A DNA stretch of 64,000 nt from Cinnamomum chago (lineage: Eukaryota; Streptophyta; Magnoliopsida; Laurales; Lauraceae): contig CP142455.1 of NCBI GenBank assembly GCA_038049695.1, positions 23,349,501-23,413,500 on the forward strand, given 5' to 3'. Every line of letters starts with the position of its first letter. The stretch's first letter is position 1. Shown here piece after piece: positions 57,815 through 64,000 of the stretch. Made by a program: the position numbers and the translations under genes. The notes beneath the pieces were generated by a model. It saw nothing but the letters and a program-made list of their open reading frames with translations, made no database searches and was not told where the DNA came from.

Positions 57815-59093
57815 TTTGAGCCTATTTTGGCCTCCAGAATTTCCAAGGTTGCCAAACCTTCTTGTTTGTAAACATCACTTAGTAAAAGTTCAATCTTGCG
57901 ACCCTGGAACGAAGGCCTTGCTGTAGGGTTGCCCACAACAATGGACTCATCTCTACAGTTTCTCCACCTTGGACAACCATTATGAGCAAGTTTGTAAATG
58001 GTTTTTACTGTTTTGTTAGCTTTGCATGTTTTCTTCTTTTGAGTAATGAATACTGTCTATGTTACCAAAAAAAAAAGAAAAAATGAAGAAAAGAAAAAGT
58101 CTGAAAGTTTAATTGCTTGGTTCTACACTCGTTTTGCTTGGCCCAACAGATTTAACACAAACATTTATATAAATATTGTAAATTGGTTGGGCTGGTGTTT
58201 ATAGAATGGAAGGATGTTACCTATCTTGAATATTAGAATTGGAAATATTTAGGGGGAAGTTTGATTAATTCAACCTGTGTTACTATGCCAGTGGGCTAGA
58301 AATGGGCCTACAATTTCGGCCTGGAAGTTGAGGTTGAGAAACCTGGTTAGAGAGCTATTTTGATATGGCTCAAAATGCTTTAACACAAATTCACAAATTT
58401 CTATATACACTTCACGGTTTTTCCTGATGATCCAAAGAGGATTGCATTAGACAGATTGACAGCCGTCGTCAAATTGTCACAACCCAAAAATTTAGTCATG
58501 TAACCAACCACAACATAGTTGTGATATGGATTTGATGATGAAAATGGCTGGGCTTCTGTTGCAGGAACTATGTGGTGTACCCATAAGTGGTCTCAGCCAG
58601 TGGCGTCTGAAATATGTTTAGCAAGTACCTTTTTTGGGTAGAATTATCATTACTAGGAAGAATAGAATGCAAATAATACTAGGGCAAGTTGTTGGAATAA
58701 GAATTCTCCTATAGGATTTCTCTATGTAAAACAAGATACAATCTTACTAAAAGTTTGTTTGTGAATAGAGTAACATTTAGCACTTTCGATCAAAGTGACC
58801 AGTATATTGATCGGACTATCATCCTACCTGGCACCTGCTACATTCAAAATTGAAGGATGTTTGAAGGCTTGGTCAAGTTATTAGAGGTGGGACAAGAGCT
58901 TCATCCGACATGTGAGGCTGTGAATGACCCATCTGCATTAGAAATGGAAAAAAATGTGGAAACCAGCGTGCACCCACTCACATTAAGGCATACATTTGAC
59001 ATTTTTCTAGTGGAGTAACAAATGCTTTGGTGTTTTTTTTTTATAACTAGACTTGTTTGGTAAAAAGGTCAATGCTGCATTCACCTTAACAAA

Positions 59094-59132
<39 letters not shown>

Positions 59133-61877
59133 CTTCCTTGGTGACTCATTTTATTATAACTTTATTCAGCAAGAACAAATTGGACCACCTCTAAAGCAAT
59201 TCAATGACCTAAATTCAAAAAAAAGGGCCATGAATTCAACCCCTTGACAACCTAAGGCCTTAGGTGCAGTATACCAAATTATCTCTCTAAGAACCATGAC
59301 TGAATATATGCAAACAATTACGAACCACCTTTCACCACAACAGGGCTTCTCACATAATGCATTCCATCAGACCATATCAACCTCCCAAACACATAATCAC
59401 TGCCTATGCCTATGCCACCTTTTGGTGCCAAAGTAACTTCGAATTTTTTCTCTTCCCCATTCTTCTTAAAAACTAGGCTGTCTGGTTTAACCGACATCAA
59501 AACACCTTGAGGTGCATGGAAACGAACCTTATAAGTGCCCGGTCCGCCAACATTCCTGACTGTTCGAGTTACAGTAGTTGGGCCAGCAAGAGAGGGGACT
59601 GTGATCGAAGGGTAGTTTAACTGAAGGAGGCTCAAATTTTTTGATGGGCATGAGTATGGCTCCTCGTAGAATATAGACATTGTGCTTGCATTGTAGCCAA
59701 GAGAACAAAGGAAGTTCAAGTAATCTTTAGTGGTTAAGTCATATACAAGGCCAGGGTCCATCGCACGGTTAGGACGCACGTGACCAGCACCATAGCTGAA
59801 AGGCGTCGCCTTGGTGAAGGATGAATTCTTCATAGGCTCCATTTTATTATCTCTAGTACTAGCTGTAAAAGAAATGTCAATGACAACAAACATTCATTAG
59901 CACAATATCATCAACTCATAATTGTGAATGTTCAAAACTTGAGCCTAATCAATCTTAATTTATTCAGAAGTCTCACAAGAAGTCATGATCGCTGATCGAA
60001 TTGCTGCAGGGCTCCAATCAGGGTGGAGAGCTTTAAGAAGGCCGACAATCCCAGAAATGTGGGGACATGACATTGATGTACCAGAAACTACGTAGAATGG
60101 AACGCGACGGGTATCAAATGGGAGATCAGTTGGACTTGTTGCTTCAGAATATGCAGCAAGAATACTTACTCCTGGTGCAGTAATATCAGGCTGCAGAGAA
60201 CTTTAGTTGATGAAATAAAACACTAGATGAGAAAAAACCTGCACTTGAAAAATGGAAACTTGCAAACCTTGAGGATCTCTGGTGTAACGGTATTGGGTCC
60301 TTGAGATGAGAAAGCAGCCATGAAGGGTGCTGGTTTTGTGTTAAGAATGGTTTTTGGGCGTGAGATATATGTCGTTGGTGTCCTGAAACACAACAGAAAA
60401 TGATGCTGATGAAAATATGTAAAGCTACTGTTTAAAAAAAAGTGCTCTTACAACAACAAAGCTGCAAGAATAGAAGATGGGAAGATGCAAAAGCTATACT
60501 GCTATGTACTGCTATAGAAGGCCTAAGAAACTGTTCTAACAAGATCTTTAGAAATGCTTACTTGCTTGAACTGATGTAAGAGAGAACATCAGCAGCCGCG
60601 CTTGCGGTTATATGTGTGGCAGGAAGAACATGAGCATCTGCGGCTAAATCGTTACCATTAGTTGGATCATTGGCAAGGATCATACCGATACCACCCGCCT
60701 CGAGGACGACCTCACCCTTCTCCACTCTAGTGTTATCACCGCGAATGCATAAAACAATTTTACCCTTCACCTTTACAGGATCAAGGGAACCATTGTGGCA
60801 TTGCTGACTGCAAGATCAAAACAAATTACAGAGATGTAGTTCCTCAGTAATTGAAAATTCAAAAGTAAGGAGACCAGCTATACAAAAGTATACGGCATCT
60901 TCCAATGTGAGTGGTCAAACTGGGATCAAAGAAAGTGCAGCCAATGTAGTATTATTGAGAAGGAATCAATAAAAGAAAATCATGCAATAAAGACAAATGG
61001 GAAATGAAGTTTCAGCTGGGAAGAATTTGAATATTAGAAAAGATAAGGGTAGGGGCATTAAATCTATGAAATATAAGAAATATGAAGCTGTTGTAGCAGA
61101 GTATGAGTGTGAATACAAAGTAAAGTGAACAGTCAGTTTCATGTGTTCCTCAACATATAATTCCATATGATGTAAGAGTGCAAATGCATGTAAAAAATAC
61201 TACTTCAAATATATGATTTCATTAAGAAAGATTATAGTAGCTTGTTTGCTTGACACAACATAGGTAGAAATGCCAATGGTCTGATCTAAGGCCGGGCCAA
61301 TATGTGTCCAACCCAGCCTGCAAGCCCAAGATCCAAACAGACACTTATTTAAATCAGATTAAGCAAGAGATTAATGGTTTAAATATGTGATAATGAGAAG
61401 TTGATTATGTTCTTACGCTTCAAGAGTTGTTATCGAAGCATTGGCGCTCTTAGCATCGGCTGCATTAATCAGTGGATAAAGCTTATCAGGCAAGAACTTA
61501 TCAGAAAGGCTTTGTCCCTGTTGATTAACATAGGCAGAACTGGTGTTAGAAGGATAGATTTTTGTTCTTACTTATGTTTTACTAAAAAACAATGAGCCAT
61601 CCAAGTTTATTAGATATAAATTCAAGATGATGACAGAGGCAATTTTAAGTGTTTGCGTGGAACTGAATTTTTTGAAATTTAAAGAAATATATTCCTTGAA
61701 AGGGGGCAAAAATTCTGAAAAAGCAAACGTAAAAATCCACAAATGGCCATCAAAAGTCCTTTGATATTAATGAATACCAAGATATTGCACGCCCTAGTTA
61801 AAAAAGATCTGGGCAATGAACGGGAAAATGAATTAATCCAGAGCCAACTTGGATTAAAGCATTCAGAATAGTCACAT
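57815..61877. repeat. 4-kb segmental duplication, copy 2
   Basis: Matches 48766-52770. It includes the 3' intergenic part and exons 7-11 of subtilase gene B. Beyond 61877 the two copies part: copy 2 continues through intron 6 into exon 6, while copy 1 meets the copia fragment. Copy 2 is therefore the ancestral arrangement at this border. Confidence 0.9.
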
Positions 61878-62764
61878 TCAAGGTGGATTAGTAATGAAGT
61901 GGAAGTGTTGAACCCACTTGGATTGGTGATGAAGTTGTAGGGTCAAGTGGATCCCAATTTCCATGGATGCGATTCATAGAAGTCTATGGAAATCCAAAAT
62001 TGATGATGGCTCAATTGTGGCAATTAATGGCTCGGGTCAAGTGGGGGCAAGGTTTACTATTGAATGAAACACCCCTGATTATTAGGGATTGTAATTGTCA
62101 ATATGAACCGAACTATGAAGTCTAGGGCTGAGTCTGGGTTGGGCCAGGAATTGCACCCTTAGGTGGACCACCTTGATGGGTTGTATCAAATAAGTTGGAC
62201 AATCCAGATTTATTTTGGTGTTGATCATGTACCTTGTAGAGCTTCTTATTACCAAGAAGAGCATCAGATTCGAAATTCCGATCAATGGTACTGGCCCCCA
62301 CGGTCAAGATCCATGGGGCCACATTGGAAACAGTCCCAGCATCCGGTCCACTATTTCCAGCAGAGCAGATCACAGTGATCCCATTACTGACAGCATGGAA
62401 TGATCCAATCGCAACGGCATCACTGAAATAATCTGAGGGCCGCCCACCGATCGATGCAGATAGGACATCGACCCCATCATGGATCGCCATATCAAATGCG
62501 GCCAGGATATCAGCATCGAAACACGCGCTACCTTGGATTGGAGCCCAGCAGACCTTGTAAGCAGCCACCCTGGCATTGGGCGACCCACCTTTTGCAGTTC
62601 CATTGGCATAACCGAAGATGCTGGCTGGTACCATGCGGCCCCCAGCAGTGGATAGGGTGTGGGTCCCATGTCCCTCTGTGTCGCGTGGGGTGGCCAAGGA
62701 TGGGTCCAGTGGGCCAGAATAAGACTCATATCCCTTGCTGAAGTATCTTGCTCCAATTAGCTTC
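59318..62764 (-). CDS. SBT5-type subtilisin-like serine protease, gene B, exons 6-11 (5' end outside window)
   Basis: Secreted subtilase that cleaves proteins in the cell wall. Phase-checked exons: 6 62764-62233 ([20 protein letters not shown]; catalytic His in [11 protein letters not shown]; oxyanion Asn in SAGNSGPD); 7 61517-61417 ([17 protein letters not shown]); 8 60807-60562 (PA domain, [13 protein letters not shown]); 9 60382-60268 ([15 protein letters not shown]); 10 60190-59977 (catalytic Ser in [11 protein letters not shown]); 11 59862-59318 (Fn3-like end, [11 protein letters not shown] to PVVVKGGS, stop). All have GT/AG borders and no stop. Exons 1-5 are not found up to base 64000. 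Closest family remembered: SBT5.3/AIR3. It is probably active if the 5' part exists to the right. Confidence 0.92.
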
Positions 62765-63112
62765 CTGAAGATTATTCAAGAAATCGCGTTAAAACTGTAA
62801 AAATATAGATTACATAGAAATTCATGCAAAATGAGCTCCATTTTAAGATTATTATAGAGAGGGCGAAGGATAAGTATATTTTATCTTAAGGTCTCAAAGT
62901 TTAATAACTTTCTATAGTGCAAATATACTATGATTAAATTCAGAGGTGGCCAACGGTCGAATGAATGTTAGGAAAGTACAAAATCAACGAGTGTAATATA
63001 TTGTGTGAACGGATTAGACTGATACAGATAATGGTCATAACGCAAATTATGCACATTATCATTGTAGCGTTGTCCGAACTATACTGAATCGGCCTTCGAA
63101 ATAAAATAAAAT

Positions 63113-63144
<32 letters not shown>

Positions 63145-63237
63145 CAACTGAGGCCAATCATTGAATATCAAATAAGATCATACATGATACATTGCCTGTG
63201 ATAAAGTAAACTAGTAATGGTGTGGAGAATCACCAAT

Positions 63238-63276
<39 letters not shown>

Positions 63277-63784
63277 CCATAGTTTAATGGTTGCTGATGA
63301 CTTTAGGAAACAGATGAGTTTTGCCCCATAAATCATCTACATATCCAAAAACAAATATCCGCATGTTGTATTGTGTGGAGCCTCGATAGCATGTGGCCCA
63401 AGAGCACTAGTGTGTGCGTCACGCACAGTATTAAAGGCGCATCCCATCATTACCCCACAAGAATAGTTTATGAAATAACAGAATCCATAGTGATTACAAG
63501 GCGGTAGTAAGATAAACAAAACAACGATGTGCTAGAATCCTGTGTTAGTCCCTCTGTGGGAATTAACTCTATAGCAACTAATTTAATGTGACAATAGCAT
63601 GGCACTCTGCACCTTTCAAATCATGAGCACAATGCGTATGTGAAGTAGATTAATAGAAATAGAACATCAACCTGATCACCAATATTGTACTTTTAATGAT
63701 GTCACATGTTTTACCATGTTTAGCTAGTGACCTTAATTTTGATCAAATTGAAGTTTTCTGCACGGGTGAATTGTTGTTACATGG
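62765..63784. other. Likely intron 5 of subtilase gene B
   Basis: No exon matching gene A exons 1-5 is visible here. It contains an (ATC)n run at about 63114-63141 and an (AT)n run at about 63238-63276. If gene B is complete, this is intron. Confidence 0.5.
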
Positions 63785-63975
63785 AGTTTTCAATTCTTTG
63801 GATTAGGCTAATTTCTTCAGGCTCAGAGGAAAGTTCGGTAAACTCTCCTATAGCACCAGTGTAGTAGTGTGGTAGTACAGTTTCGAACATACAATATCCA
63901 GGGTGCAAATCCTGATCCTAAGCAATCCGGGTGCAAACCCTGGTCCTAAGCCAACTGAGCTATCGCTTTAGGATT
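63785..63975 (-). mobile_element. tRNA-derived SINE, second family member
   Basis: The minus strand starts GATAGCTCAGTTGGCTTAGG (A box TAGCTCAGTTGG). It has TGTTCGAAACTG (altered B box), then ACTACTACACTGGTGCTATA and AGAGTTTACCGA, matching the body of the SINE at 11949-12118. The flanks share GAATTGTT...ACATG (63768-63783 and 63975-63987), a target duplication with a 3-base difference. Between the boxes a unit of about 28 bases (GGTGCAAA-CCTG-TCCTAAGC) is duplicated. The A tail is worn. Confidence 0.75.
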
Positions 63976-64000
63976 GAATTGTTACATGTTGAAAATGCAG

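Overview
The window is plant nuclear DNA. The evidence is spliced genes of plant-only families (a subtilisin-like protease of the SBT5/AIR3 type and a leucine-rich-repeat receptor-like protein), Ty1/copia and Ty3/gypsy LTR retrotransposons, CACTA transposons with plant tnp2 and Transposase_24 genes, hAT-type MITEs and tRNA-derived SINEs. It is a repeat-rich, AT-rich angiosperm region. I cannot name the species.

Layout. 1-3794: two same-direction (minus) pieces of one Ty3/gypsy family, which looks Athila-like (gag; gag plus aspartic protease). 3795-4231: 2.4 copies of a 178-bp tandem repeat. About 4500-10936: remains of a minus-strand CACTA element, with a decayed multi-exon Transposase_24 gene at the left, two exon-like fragments of an unknown gene at 9826-10642, and a clear terminus at 10936. 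A SINE lies at 11949-12118.

13980-39092 is one broken minus-strand receptor-like-protein gene. Its membrane-anchor exon (13980-14124) is separated from its LRR exon (35019-39092) by a 20.9-kb LTR retrotransposon (14125-35013, 5-bp target duplication CAAAT). The 3' LTR of that element holds a 14.4-kb CACTA transposon (18931-33291, 3-bp duplication CCA). The transposase gene of the CACTA holds a 225-bp MITE (25446-25670, duplication AAA). A separate 696-bp hAT MITE (36735-37430) splits the LRR exon. The nesting can therefore be read in order: gene, then retrotransposon, then CACTA, then MITE. The gene also has a stop codon and several frameshifts.

39100-48650 has no recognisable gene. It holds a roughly 63-bp tandem array built on GTGGGGCCCAC, a family of diverged repeats, a 1.1-kb direct duplication whose second copy carries a 437-bp hAT MITE, and a lone CACTA 3' end at 48765.

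48766-62764 holds two tandem SBT5-type subtilase genes on the minus strand, within a 4-kb direct duplication. Gene A (50208-57050) has all exons except exon 6; a truncated copia element sits where that exon should be. Exon 6 carries the catalytic His and Asn, so gene A cannot make an active protease. Gene B (59318-62764, running off the right edge) has exons 6-11 open and correctly phased, and is probably functional. A second SINE sits at 63785-63975.

Apart from subtilase gene B, every gene-like feature here is partial, decayed or transposon-borne. The main value of the window is a clear insertion history and several unexplained repeats. I found no clear new biological system. The least explained item is an intact gag-like ORF carried inside the CACTA element at 27672-28250.
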